DNA of 64,000 nt from Sulfuriferula sp047300855 (lineage in GTDB: Bacteria > Pseudomonadota > Gammaproteobacteria > Burkholderiales > Sulfuriferulaceae): NCBI RefSeq assembly GCF_047300855.1, contig NZ_CP170197.1, positions 682,001-746,000 on the forward strand, in the 5' to 3' direction. Every line of letters starts with the position of its first letter. Positions within the stretch are counted from its first letter, which is position 1. Both the position numbers and the translations under genes were made by a program. Of this stretch, positions 57,782-64,000 are shown in pieces. A model generated the notes under the pieces. It was given only the letters and a program-made list of their open reading frames with translations, was not told where the DNA came from and made no database searches.

Positions 57782-58505
57782 CGTCACTGTTATTGCGCCA
57801 GTCCGGCCAATCAACCCGTGGTGGCCGCTGCCCATGGCGCTCGTGCTGTGGGCGTTGATGCTGTGGGGGTTCGGTTTTTTTTTCGCTGCGCCCGCCAGGG
57901 TAGCGAGCATCCCTCCTGCTCCGATAGACGCACGCATCATAGAGTTGCCGCCACCGCCCTTACCGCCAAAACTCCAGCCCAAGCCGGTGGTTAAAGCGGA
58001 GAAAGTGGCACGCCCTGTCCCGGTGCGACCCACTCCGCAACCAGTGCAAACGCCGCCGCCCGCGCCGAAAGCTGCATTGCCCACGCCACCCGTACCCCAG
58101 CCACCACCGCCCCAAGCCGAACCAGCCCCCGTTCCGCCGCCCAAACCTGAACCCAGCCCCAGCCCCAGCCCCAGCCCCAGCCCCAGCCCCAGCCCCAGCC
58201 CCAGCCCCAGCCCCAGCCCCGGCCAGGGCGGCACCCAGCAAATGGGCGCACGCGCGCTGTACCAACCCAAACCGAAACTGCCGGAAGACCTGCGCGATGA
58301 AACCATCCATACCGTGCTGGTGGCACGCTTCCATATCAAGCCCGACGGCAGCGCAACGGTTGAGTTGACCCAACCCGCCCCCAACCCGCGCGTCAATCAG
58401 CTGATTTTGAGCACCCTCAAAACCTGGCGCTTCTTCCCGGCAATCCAGGCCGGCAAACCGGTGGCTTCGGTACAGGACGTGAAAGTGGCGATTGATGTGG
58501 AGTAA
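57774..58505 (+). CDS. tonB: TonB energy transducer with long proline-serine linker
   Basis: The product is 243 residues. An N-terminal membrane helix (WPLPMALVLWALMLWGFGFF) is followed by a Pro-rich periplasmic linker (PPPLPPKLQPKPV, PKAALPTPPVPQPPPPQ, then 11 Pro-Ser units). A C-terminal TonB fold begins near ARALYQPKPKLPEDLRD and ends VASVQDVKVAIDVE. It couples ExbBD energy to the receptor encoded upstream. The ATG at 57774 overlaps the exbD stop by 8 bp. Confidence 0.92.
   Translation: MNSVTVIAPVRPINPWWPLPMALVLWALMLWGFGFFFAAPARVASIPPAPIDARIIELPPPPLPPKLQPKPVVKAEKVARPVPVRPTPQPVQTPPPAPKAALPTPPVPQPPPPQAEPAPVPPPKPEPSPSPSPSPSPSPSPSPSPSPSPGQGGTQQMGARALYQPKPKLPEDLRDETIHTVLVARFHIKPDGSATVELTQPAPNPRVNQLILSTLKTWRFFPAIQAGKPVASVQDVKVAIDVE
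58152..58217 (+). repeat. Hexanucleotide microsatellite (CCCAGC)11 inside tonB
   Basis: Eleven tandem CCCAGC units encode (Pro-Ser)11 in the periplasmic linker of TonB. Gain or loss of units keeps the frame and would change linker length. Confidence 0.93.
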
Positions 58506-58565
58506 TGCGGACTATGCGCGGCGCATTCAGCTAAATAGTGGCTCTGTTCAGTAGTGAAGCCCGTA

Positions 58566-58615
58566 GAAGCGGCATCTTGGTGCTTTGTTTCAGCCAAGCG
58601 GCGGGATGCCGCTTC
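58566..58615. other. Long hairpin between tonB and the RAYT remnant
   Basis: GAAGCGGCATC at 58566-58576 pairs perfectly with GATGCCGCTTC at 58605-58615, with an inner TTGG/CCAA pair. It lacks a T-run, so it is not a classic terminator. Its position next to a REP-associated tyrosine transposase remnant makes a REP-like palindrome possible. Confidence 0.6.
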
Positions 58616-58633
58616 CACCCAAGCTTCGGTGGG

Positions 58634-59512
58634 TCAGGCCTTGCCTTTTTCTTTCTCTGTTTCCAACGCTCCTACAATGCGGCTTACTCTCGACACTGAC
58701 AGACCCGCCTCTTGTGCTATCGCGCTCATGGTGTGCACACCGGTTATATGCGCCAGCGCGATGGCTTCATTGCGAGGATGGCTGCTGAAAAAATGCGCGA
58801 GATTCTCTGGCCAGGATCGTCGCTGAACGCTCGGCACATCGGCCGCGCTGGCCTGCTCAGGCGCTAACAGTGCTTGCATGCGCGTCATGAACGCGTCGTC
58901 GCCCAAGTATATCTGCCCCTTGAGCGTATCGTCCCACAGACGCACATTCTTACCCTGCGCCACCAGCGTGACATAGCGGCTGGCTGCCAGTGCACAGTCA
59001 CTGTCAGACACCGCATCGTACCCCAGCAGATAGCCATGCACCGCCGATGTGTCCAGCTAGGCCGGAGCCGCCGTCAGGCCTGTATGCACGGTAGCTGCTC
59101 CACGGCCATTGTGCCGGATCAGCTACCATCGCCGCACGCACCGGATTCAGGTCCACATACCGGCACACCTCCAGCAAATAGGCGTCACGATCGACCAGAA
59201 TCGCCTTGAAGCGCCCCTGGAACAAATGCCCCACCTTGGCATGTCGGCGGTTGCAAGCCTGGGTATAGATCCCGTTGATCTGACGCATCAGTGCCGACAA
59301 ATTGGGTTGGCGTGTATGCAGCGCCAGATGGTAGTGATTGCCCATCAGGCAAAAAGCCAGCGCGCAAGCATCAAAACGCCTGAGTGCCAGCGCAACGACA
59401 CCCACAAACGCCTGACGATCAGCGGCATCCTCAAAAATCGGCTCCGCCTGTTGCCACGCGACGTGACGTGATACACCGCGCCGGGAAATTCAATACGCAA
59501 AGGCCTAGCCAT
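58634..59512 (-). pseudogene. REP-associated tyrosine transposase (RAYT / Y1_Tnp), frameshifted
   Basis: From ATG 59512 the frame gives MARPLRIEFPGAVYHVTSRG, the RAYT N-terminus, but shifts near 59425. The next frame has FCLMGNHYHLALHT (HUH motif) and QGRFKAILVDRDAYLLEVCR with the catalytic region, then SSYRAYR. A second shift near 59070 and a TAG in place of a Trp codon (APA-stop-LDTSAVHGYLLG) follow. The C-terminal frame runs to 58634 with a helix-turn-helix-like tail (TMSAIAQEAGLSVSRVSRIV). The full gene would encode about 290 residues. It is inactive, with at least three lesions. Confidence 0.88.
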
Positions 59513-59778
59513 GTGGGGCATGCTAATGGGTGAGTTGGCAAAAGGCAAGGCCTCGTATCCTTCTCCTGCCGAGCTTGAAAGCCCTGGGAGTAAACTTTCC
59601 GACGTGATCGAGCAGGCTGAGTCGGGAGACATCGGCAAGACTTAAGGTCAGCCTTTCGGGGCCAAACCTGTGGGTCAGATAGGTGCCCCGGCTCATTTCT
59701 CGTTTCTCAAAACCGAACGGTAACTTGGGCCAGCGCGGCAACAGCGCGCCAGAGCCTGCATACGAGGAAGGTAAAACG
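59513..59778 (+). other. Non-coding leader of the IS110 remnant
   Basis: The 266 bp before the IS110 transposase contain no gene. It has possible stem-forming segments (for example GGGGCCAAACC near 59658 and GGTAACTTGGGCC near 59720). In IS110 elements the bridge RNA is encoded in a non-coding end, so this is the place to expect one. I cannot define its ends. Confidence 0.4.
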
Positions 59779-60465
59779 ATGAACGCAGCCGCGCACGTCA
59801 TCTCGGTATATGCCGGAATTGATGTCTCGAAACGTAAGCTGGATTGCGCCGTCCTGTTAAACGGCAAGATCAAATCCAAAGTAGTCGGTAACGACCGATC
59901 AGGCTTTACCCTGCTGAATGCCTGGTTGCAAGAACGCAGCGCGGCCACCGACAGCACCCATCTGTGCATGGAAGCCACCGGCCCTTACAGCGAGCAGGCC
60001 GCCTTGGCGCTGATTGATTTCGGCTGGACCGTCAGCGTCGTCAATCCTGCCCGCATCAAAGGCTTTGCCCAAAGCGAGCTGGCGCGCAACAAGACCGACC
60101 GGGCAGACGCGGCCTTGTTGGCGCGCTTCTGTGCCGCCATGCACCCCAGCGTGTGGACGCCGCCGGGCCCGGCCTATCGGCAACTGTGCGCCATGGTCGA
60201 ACGGCTGCAAGCCCTGAAGGACATGCATCAACAGGAAATCAACCGGCTGGAAGCGCATCACGCCAGCGGCGAGACCACTGTTCTGCCCAACATTGAAAGC
60301 CACATCATCTGGCTCGACAAACAGATCGCCCAACTGCAACGCGAGATTAACGACCATATCGACGGCCACCCGGAACTGAAGCAGGATGCCGAGTTGATTG
60401 CCAGCATTCCCGGCATGGGCGAAGCCACCGTGGCAAAGCTGCTGGCTTATGCGGGGGATGTTTGA
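59779..60465 (+). pseudogene. IS110-family transposase, 3' truncated
   Basis: The 228 residues start MNAAAHVISVYAGIDVSKRKLD, with the DEDD/RuvC-like N-terminal domain (AGIDVSK; CMEATGPYSEQAALAL; ARNKTDRADAALLARFC). The frame stops right at IPGMGEATVAKLLAYAGDV, the beginning of the Transposase_20 domain that carries the catalytic Ser. Full members are about 330-350 residues, so a third is missing. ATG 59779 has GAGGAAGG upstream. The truncation junction coincides with an IS3 remnant in opposite orientation. Confidence 0.87.
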
Positions 60466-60842
60466 CCACTACACATCCAGCATGGCTTCAAACAAGCGCG
60501 CCTTCTCGTTGGCCTGTTTGAGTTGAACTTCCAGTTCCTTGATCCGTTGATCGGGCGTAAGCGGTAACAGTTTAGCGCTCATTGATCAGTCTTTGGGAAG
60601 GGAAGGTGACAGATTATTCCAATCCAGCCGGCCGTGCTTGCGTAGCCAGATTAAAACCGTTGACCGTCCCTGGATGCCATAGCGATATTGAGCTTGTTTG
60701 TAGCTCAAGCTCATTTCGACTTGGTCTACTACGCTCAATTTAAAAGCCAGTGTGTAATCCCGTTGACTCCTTCTTTCCCTCGATTCCATTTGACACTCCT
60801 TTCGTCATCGCAAAAAGTGTCAACTTATTTCAGGACGGGTCA
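60466..60842 (-). mobile_element. IS3-family element remnant (left end plus part of orfA)
   Basis: On the minus strand the outer end TGACCCGTCCTGAAATAAG (from 60842) with TTGACACT is a typical IS3-family left terminal repeat. orfA follows from ATG 60789 (RRSQRDYTLAFKLSVVDQVE; YGIQGRSTVLIWLRKHGRLD, a Transposase_8 helix-turn-helix). After SLPKD the frame stops, and another frame continues MSAKLLPLTPDQRIKELEVQ to FEAMLDV, where the IS110 junction cuts it. orfB and the right end are absent. Confidence 0.82.
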
Positions 60843-60851
60843 TCCCCTAGT

Positions 60852-60879
60852 AAAAAGCCGCCAAAAAGGCGGCCTTTTA
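60852..60879 (-). terminator. Intrinsic terminator of the pilin gene
   Basis: On the minus strand GGCCGCC-TTTTT-GGCGGC followed by TTTTTA, about 20 bp after the pilin stop. The A-run on the other side makes it potentially bidirectional. Confidence 0.85.
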
Positions 60880-60896
60880 CGCAGGCAGCTAACAGC

Positions 60897-61382
60897 TTAG
60901 CAGAATGGGCCACCTGCAGCGGTAAGGCAAGTGCTTGCTGGATCTCTTACCCAGGAAATAGCATTAGAAGTTCCTGCTGCCCCTACAGTGCCATTCAATA
61001 TATAGGTCAGGCCATTCAAGGTTGCATCATTAGAGTTGGCAATCATTGTAATTGTAGCGGTTGTAGCGGTTGTACCCGTTACTCCAGAGCCAATGCCTAC
61101 ACTGGTAGCGTTTCCGCCGACAGCGGTGGTAAGTGGAGGAACACCATTTGCACCTGCAGTACAATTGGTAAGAGTGCCTTGTTCTTGAGCGCAAACCTCT
61201 ACCGCAAGTTTGATAGAAGAAGCGCCTTGGACGATTTCTGAAAATCTGGCTTTACGTGTGTAGTTCTGATAGCTAGGAATCGCTATAGCGGCCAAAATTC
61301 CAATAATGGCTACGACGATCATCAATTCGATCAGCGTGAAGCCTGCTTGAGATTTATTGATGCGAATGTCGGACATGTTCAT
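60897..61382 (-). CDS. pilA: Type IV pilin (PilA-like major pilin)
   Basis: The product is 161 residues. The prepilin leader ends KSQAG, followed by the mature N-terminus FTLIELMIVVAIIGILAAIA with Glu5, the substrate of PilD. The C-terminus has two cysteines (STCLTAAGGPFC) forming the usual disulfide loop; another pair lies in AVEVCAQEQGTLTNC. ATG 61382 has AGGAG 8 nt upstream. A sigma54-type promoter lies about 60-75 bp before the start, as in pilA genes controlled by PilS/PilR. It is monocistronic with its own terminator. Confidence 0.93.
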   Translation of the reverse strand: MNMSDIRINKSQAGFTLIELMIVVAIIGILAAIAIPSYQNYTRKARFSEIVQGASSIKLAVEVCAQEQGTLTNCTAGANGVPPLTTAVGGNATSVGIGSGVTGTTATTATITMIANSNDATLNGLTYILNGTVGAAGTSNAISWVRDPASTCLTAAGGPFC

Positions 61383-61440
61383 GTTAAGTCTCCTGAGTGG
61401 TTGAGCGAACAAAACACCTTTAGTGTTTGAATGGGTAGTC

Positions 61441-61455
61441 GCAACGGCTGTGCCA
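61441..61455 (-). promoter_or_regulatory. Sigma54 (-24/-12) promoter of pilA
   Basis: On the minus strand TGGCAC-AGCCG-TTGC matches the sigma54 consensus TGGCAC-N5-TTGC at every conserved base. It lies about 60 bp before the pilin ATG, with an AT-rich upstream region suitable for an activator such as PilR. Confidence 0.87.
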
Positions 61456-61691
61456 GCTTGATTTTGTGCTAGGCAGTTTTTTGTAGAGGTTGCTGAAAGG
61501 CTGTTGGCTATACAAAAATATCCTTGTTTATTAAATGTTTAATCTATTTTCATGGCGCATTAAATTTTTATTTCAGGCGTGCGCAGCGTCGTAATTTATG
61601 GTCAACGCAGTGATGATCCAAGGCGGAAAGTGACGTTTTGCGGCAGGGTTGATATGGGCAGGGCGGTAAATGAGTGGGTGTTTCCTATGGG

Positions 61692-62110
61692 TCATTCATT
61701 CCACGGATTCACTACCACCAACCCAGGAAACTCAAAATCTTTCCCAGTGCGCGTTACCAGCCCCAGGTCATGATGCAGCGCTGTGGCGGCAAGCAGGCTA
61801 TCGACAGCGGACAGGGGGCGGCTGCTTCAGCCAGCAGACGGCCCCAGCGGGCGGTCGGCAACGGAAGCGTTCACCGGCAATAAATGATTGCTGAACCAGG
61901 CAGGCAGGTCGTTCTCCAGCCATAGTCGTAATCTTTCACGACGCGCCACATCGGATAATTTTTCCATATCTTTGCGCAACTCTCCCAGGGTCAGGACGCT
62001 CAAGTACAGCGCGGAATCCGGTAGAGCATCGAACCATTCCACTACGCGTGGCTCTGGTCCCGCCCGGACGAGCTCGGAAATGACGTTAATGTCGATCAGA
62101 TAACTCGAAG
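61692..62110 (-). pseudogene. VapC/FitB-type PIN-domain toxin, decayed
   Basis: The frames together give SSYLIDINVISELVRAGPEP and VVEWFDALPDSALYLSVLTLGELRKDMEKL (PIN acidic residues). They continue with VNASVADR, a shift to WGRLLAEAAAPCP, and another shift to SAVDSLLAATALHHDLGLVTRTGKDF (last acidic residues) and VVVNPWNE. The start codon that should precede SYLIDIN reads TCG, and there are two frameshifts near 61850 and 61805. It overlaps the 3' end of the intact antitoxin gene, the usual arrangement. Confidence 0.85.
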
Positions 62111-62353
62111 ACCTACCTCGCGGGCGGAGGAAGCATCCCGCTCAAGCTCGAGTTCCACGCCGTGCAGTGGCGATTCGCGCAGGAAGGTGGTGAAGCTGGG
62201 CTTGGGTCGGGTCAGTCGTTCGTAATCAGCGTGAGACAACACCACCGCCGCAGCGAGACCGCACAGGGAAATATCCTGGGGCCCTTCGTTAAGGGCTTTC
62301 TGAATCACCTCGCTCAAACGGGCTTTGGCTTCTTGCAGTTGCCAGGCTTGCAT
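62096..62353 (-). CDS. Phd/YefM-type antitoxin
   Basis: The product is 85 residues. MQAWQLQEAKARLSEVIQKA and AAVVLSHADYERLTRPKPS are the standard Phd/YefM DNA-binding half, and the C-terminal part (TFLRESPLHGVELELERD) is the toxin-neutralising tail. AGGAG lies 7 nt before ATG 62353. It is intact, whereas the cognate PIN toxin downstream is broken, leaving an orphan antitoxin. Confidence 0.87.
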   Translation of the reverse strand: MQAWQLQEAKARLSEVIQKALNEGPQDISLCGLAAAVVLSHADYERLTRPKPSFTTFLRESPLHGVELELERDASSAREVGLRVI

Positions 62354-62523
62354 GATATTTACTCCTGATAATAACTAGTCGCACTAGTCATCGTAAGGTT
62401 GCTGGGATGGTTTATCAAGCATTCATCCGCGTAAGGTGTAAGGCGTCAATAAGCGTCGCGCATTGCCGGGTGAGACGGACACACAGGATCAAGACTGACG
62501 GAAGGAAGCGCTGCTGACATAAA

Positions 62524-62559
62524 GCAAAAAGGCCACGTTTTCACGTGGCCTTTTTGCTG
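62524..62559 (-). terminator. Intrinsic terminator downstream of tRNA-Lys
   Basis: A 16-bp perfect stem (AGCAAAAAGGCCACGT at 62524-62539 with its complement at 62544-62559) with a 4-nt loop. It lies immediately after the tRNA 3' end on the minus strand and gives a CCTTTTTGC tail. Confidence 0.88.
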
Positions 62560-62563
62560 TTTT

Positions 62564-62638
62564 GGTGGGTCGGGCGGGGGTCGAACCCGCGACAAACGGA
62601 TTAAAAGTCCGCTGCTCTACCGGCTGAGCTACCGACCC
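62564..62638 (-). tRNA. tRNA-Lys (anticodon TTT)
   Basis: On the minus strand GGGTCGG/CCGACCC acceptor arms, D arm GCTC...GAGC with AGCCGGTA loop, anticodon arm GCGGA-CTTTTAA-TCCGT (anticodon TTT) and T stem GCGGG/CCCGC, with encoded ACCA. The total is 75 nt. As written, the T loop is TTCGAC, one base shorter than the usual seven. Confidence 0.92.
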
Positions 62639-62680
62639 GGCAAGCCCGCCATTATACGGTATTGGGCAGGTCCGTCAACA

Positions 62681-64000
62681 TCAGGTCGTGAGCTTGCGGT
62701 AGATGTCGGCTGCTTTGAGCGGCAATTTTTTCACGTCGTCGATTTCGATGTAGTTGGCGGCGCCGTACATGTGCGGCAAATAGGCTTTGGCTTCGCGGTC
62801 GATGGTGATGCAGAACGGGTGAATGCCGGCGCGGCGCGCTTCGATCAGCGACTGGCGCGTGTCTTCGATGCCATACTGGCCGCGGTAGACGTCGAAATAA
62901 TCGTCGGGCTTGCCGTCGGAAAGGGTGATCAGCAGCTTGGTGCGGGCCTCGACCTCGATCAGCAGTTTGGACAGATGGCGGATGGCGACGCCCATGCGCG
63001 TGTATTCCTGCGGGGCAATGCCGGCGATGCGCGCCTTGACTGCCGGCGTGTAGGGTTCGTCGAAGCTTTTCACGCGGAAGATCTCGCAGCGCTTGCGGGT
63101 GATGCCGGAAAACCCGTAAATCGCGTAGCGGTCGCCCAGCACTTCCAGCGCCTCGGCCAGCAATACCAGGGCTTCGCGCTCGGCATCGTTGATCCAGCCT
63201 TTGGTGGAGCCGCTCATGTCCACCATGAACATCACCGCGATATTGCGCTCGGAGCGGTGCATGCGGGTGAACAGACGATCGCTCATTTCGCTGCCGTCGC
63301 GGGCGTCGGCCAGTGCTTCCACCAGCGCGTCGATGTCCACTTCGTCGCCTTGTACCTGGCGTTTCTCCACGCGGTTTTCGTCGCGCATGGCTTCGAAGGT
63401 CTTGCGCAGGTGCTTGACCAGGCCGCCATAGCGGGCCAGCACTTCCGCCACGTAGCCGGCCTCGCCGGGGCGCACGTCCTTTTCACGCAGCACACACCAG
63501 TTCTTGCGGTAGTGCTTGCGGCCGCAATCCCATTCCGGATAGAGGTGTGCGCCTTCTTCGTGGTAGGTGCCCTGCCAGACGGCGTCCGGGTCGCGTTCCT
63601 CGTCCTGGTAAAGCTTGGGGTCGTATTCGCCGTCGCCCGCCGGGGTGAGGTATTCGGGCGGGATGTCGCCGAGGTCGAGCTTGATCGAGGTGATCAGCTG
63701 GCGCACGTCTTCCGGCGGTGCGACAGGCATGTCGTTGAGGGTGATCTCGAACTGGTCGATGTTGGGGACGTTGCCTTCCTCGGGTTCCTTGAGGTTGAAC
63801 ACCGGCGGTTTCTTTTCATCTTCCTCGCGTTGTGAGGGATGCAGGTCGTCGACGAGTTCGGCCAGCTTGACGCGCAACAGCATTTTTTCGCGTTCCAGTC
63901 GCGCCGCCATCGTGCTGGCCACGGCATCCGGGCGCAGCTCGCCCTGATAGCAGACCGGCGCGGGCGCCGGGTGCGGGTAGGCGGATTGCAGGCAGCGTAG
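62681..64000 (-). CDS. NorD/CbbO-family protein with von Willebrand A domain, 5' end outside the window
   Basis: 440 codons are visible, open to the right edge, so the N-terminus lies beyond 64000. The C-terminal VWA domain has the metal-ion-dependent adhesion motif in FMVDMSGSTKGWIND (DxSxS), then YAIYGFSGITRKRCEIFRVK and LLITLSDGKPDDYFDVYRGQ. Upstream is an acidic region (PSQREEDEKKPPVFNLKEPEE). Proteins of this group pair with MoxR-type ATPases (NorQ/CbbQ) to activate nitric oxide reductase or RuBisCO; which one applies cannot be decided here. Confidence 0.85.
   Translation of the reverse strand, partial: LRCLQSAYPHPAPAPVCYQGELRPDAVASTMAARLEREKMLLRVKLAELVDDLHPSQREEDEKKPPVFNLKEPEEGNVPNIDQFEITLNDMPVAPPEDVRQLITSIKLDLGDIPPEYLTPAGDGEYDPKLYQDEERDPDAVWQGTYHEEGAHLYPEWDCGRKHYRKNWCVLREKDVRPGEAGYVAEVLARYGGLVKHLRKTFEAMRDENRVEKRQVQGDEVDIDALVEALADARDGSEMSDRLFTRMHRSERNIAVMFMVDMSGSTKGWINDAEREALVLLAEALEVLGDRYAIYGFSGITRKRCEIFRVKSFDEPYTPAVKARIAGIAPQEYTRMGVAIRHLSKLLIEVEARTKLLITLSDGKPDDYFDVYRGQYGIEDTRQSLIEARRAGIHPFCITIDREAKAYLPHMYGAANYIEIDDVKKLPLKAADIYRKLTT

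Noticed and set aside
59530..59550. GGCAAAAGGCAAGG near the RAYT start as another GGCAAAA element
   Set aside because: Only one and a half units and no partner arm; too little to separate from chance.

Overview
The window looks like a chromosomal segment of a betaproteobacterium, most likely a chemolithotrophic member of the Nitrosomonadales (Gallionella/Sulfuricella/Sulfuriferula-like). This is inferred from the gene order ribD-ribE-ribB-ribH-nusB-thiL-pgpA-cinA-recA-recX, a RibBX-type ribB, a NorD/CbbO-family VWA gene at the right edge and a sigma54-driven pilA. It is not based on any database search. Most of the segment is compact housekeeping DNA, with ATGA/GTGA gene overlaps marking translationally coupled operons.

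Layout: 1-7.8 kb holds the end of a TRAP permease, ycaO, a bestrophin-like channel, an MpaB-type oxygenase, a small PDGSYVGG-repeat exported protein, and a three-gene envelope cluster (flippase-like protein, polysaccharide deacetylase, GT4 glycosyltransferase). 8.1-17.3 kb is the recX-recA-cinA-pgpA-thiL-nusB-ribH-ribB-ribE-ribD-nrdR-glyA block on the minus strand. 17.5-25.9 kb has a lipoprotein, a K+ channel, msrA, recQ, corA, hslO and tex. 25.9-38.5 kb is an L-Ara4N lipid A modification locus (arnT, SMR-type flippase subunit, arnB, arnC, split arnA as two genes, arnD, second arnT-like gene). It is split between arnA and arnD by a 3.7 kb AT-richer island bounded by two inverted copies of a structured repeat. 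The island carries small exported or membrane proteins, a decayed DUF433/DUF5615 pair and a complete IS481-family element.

38.6-45.4 kb has a PerM-like transporter, a peroxiredoxin with a clear promoter, and a coupled operon of an ArsR-like regulator, Aas, a Tat-exported amidohydrolase and LplT (lysophospholipid re-acylation). 45.4-47.5 kb is a second accessory patch: an intact Xre/RES toxin-antitoxin pair, an IS481 end scar in another copy of the structured repeat, and an HNH nuclease. 47.6-58.5 kb returns to core-like genes: glnS, a TRAP binding protein, two tandem TlpA-like thiol proteins, hemN, and a TonB receptor-exbB-exbD-tonB cluster preceded by a small His/Cys protein. 58.5-62.4 kb is a graveyard: a broken REP-associated tyrosine transposase, a truncated IS110, an IS3 remnant, a sigma54-driven type IV pilin, and a decayed VapC with an intact antitoxin. 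tRNA-Lys and a NorD/CbbO-like gene close the window.

The main unexplained signals are non-coding. One is a set of intergenic GGCAAAA-unit repeats, several folding as long inverted repeats. A second is a family bounded by GCCACAGAG inverted repeats. The third is a roughly 225 bp double-hairpin element whose stem sequences differ between copies while staying complementary, and whose terminal hairpin loop has been hit by IS481 ends at least twice.
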